A model generated the notes under the pieces. That model worked only from the letters and a program-made list of their open reading frames with translations, was not told the DNA's origin and did not search any database. A program made the position numbers and the translations under genes. This document shows positions 40,749 to 40,758 of a stretch of DNA of 40,758 bases, one piece after another. Source of the stretch: Robinsoniella peoriensis (GTDB lineage: Bacteria; Bacillota; Clostridia; Lachnospirales; Lachnospiraceae); NCBI RefSeq assembly GCF_042680125.1, contig NZ_JBHTNY010000058.1. One strand, given 5' to 3'. How positions within the stretch are numbered: position 1 is the stretch's first letter; every line of letters begins with the position of its first letter.

Positions 40749-40758
40749 GAGTCTAAAG

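Overview
The window looks like chromosomal DNA of a gut-type anaerobic Firmicute, most likely Lachnospiraceae (Clostridium cluster XIVa). The evidence is moderately low GC, strong AGGAGG-type ribosome sites, large secreted glycosidases ending in lysine-rich fibronectin/BspA-like modules, a Firmicute-style Tad pilus operon with Flp1, DUF5702 and DUF6382-FHA proteins, and a NiaR repressor. Family names come from reading motifs, not from searches.

Layout. 1-1140: a lipoprotein cyclophilin on the + strand, ending in a two-way terminator. 1144-8729 (-): two large secreted glycosidases, a GH98-like enzyme followed by an alpha-galactosidase-like enzyme. They share a beta-sandwich module and the same C-terminal architecture. 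8906-11342 (-): a corrinoid adenosyltransferase, an orphan PTS_EIIC_2-type membrane protein, and NiaR. A palindrome fitting a NiaR operator lies across the promoter of the membrane protein. 11497-13244 (+): a membrane-anchored class-A beta-lactamase-fold protein and a small unknown protein. 13405-18023 (-): separately transcribed housekeeping genes, namely a D-2-hydroxyacid dehydrogenase, glucose-6-phosphate isomerase, an unknown membrane protein and MTA/SAH nucleosidase.

18156-28612 (-): one continuous Tad/Flp pilus operon with eleven genes, read from right to left. They are prepilin peptidase 1, TadZ-like, the TadA/CpaF ATPase, TadB, TadC with a large insert, a 55-residue Flp1 pilin, a DUF5702 protein, a TadE-like protein with two cysteine modules, prepilin peptidase 2, a TadE pseudopilin and a DUF6382-FHA protein. 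A near-perfect sigma-A promoter at 28873-28901 and a leader of about 250 nt precede it.

29093-40599 (-): a carbohydrate-uptake operon with two ABC sugar permeases, a GH51 alpha-L-arabinofuranosidase and a 2660-residue multimodular secreted protein (DUF5695-like core, five related discoidin-like modules, LamG, Ig-like, five FIVAR and a leucine-rich repeat tail). The expected sugar-binding protein and ATPase are not in the window. The right edge holds a branched, RNA-like inverted-repeat structure that could be the end of an IS200/IS605-type element.

Together the glycosidases and permeases suggest extracellular attack on a galactose- and arabinose-decorated plant or host glycan, import of short products and intracellular removal of arabinose. 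The Tad operon would build a thin adhesive pilus. No CRISPR array, tRNA or rRNA was seen.
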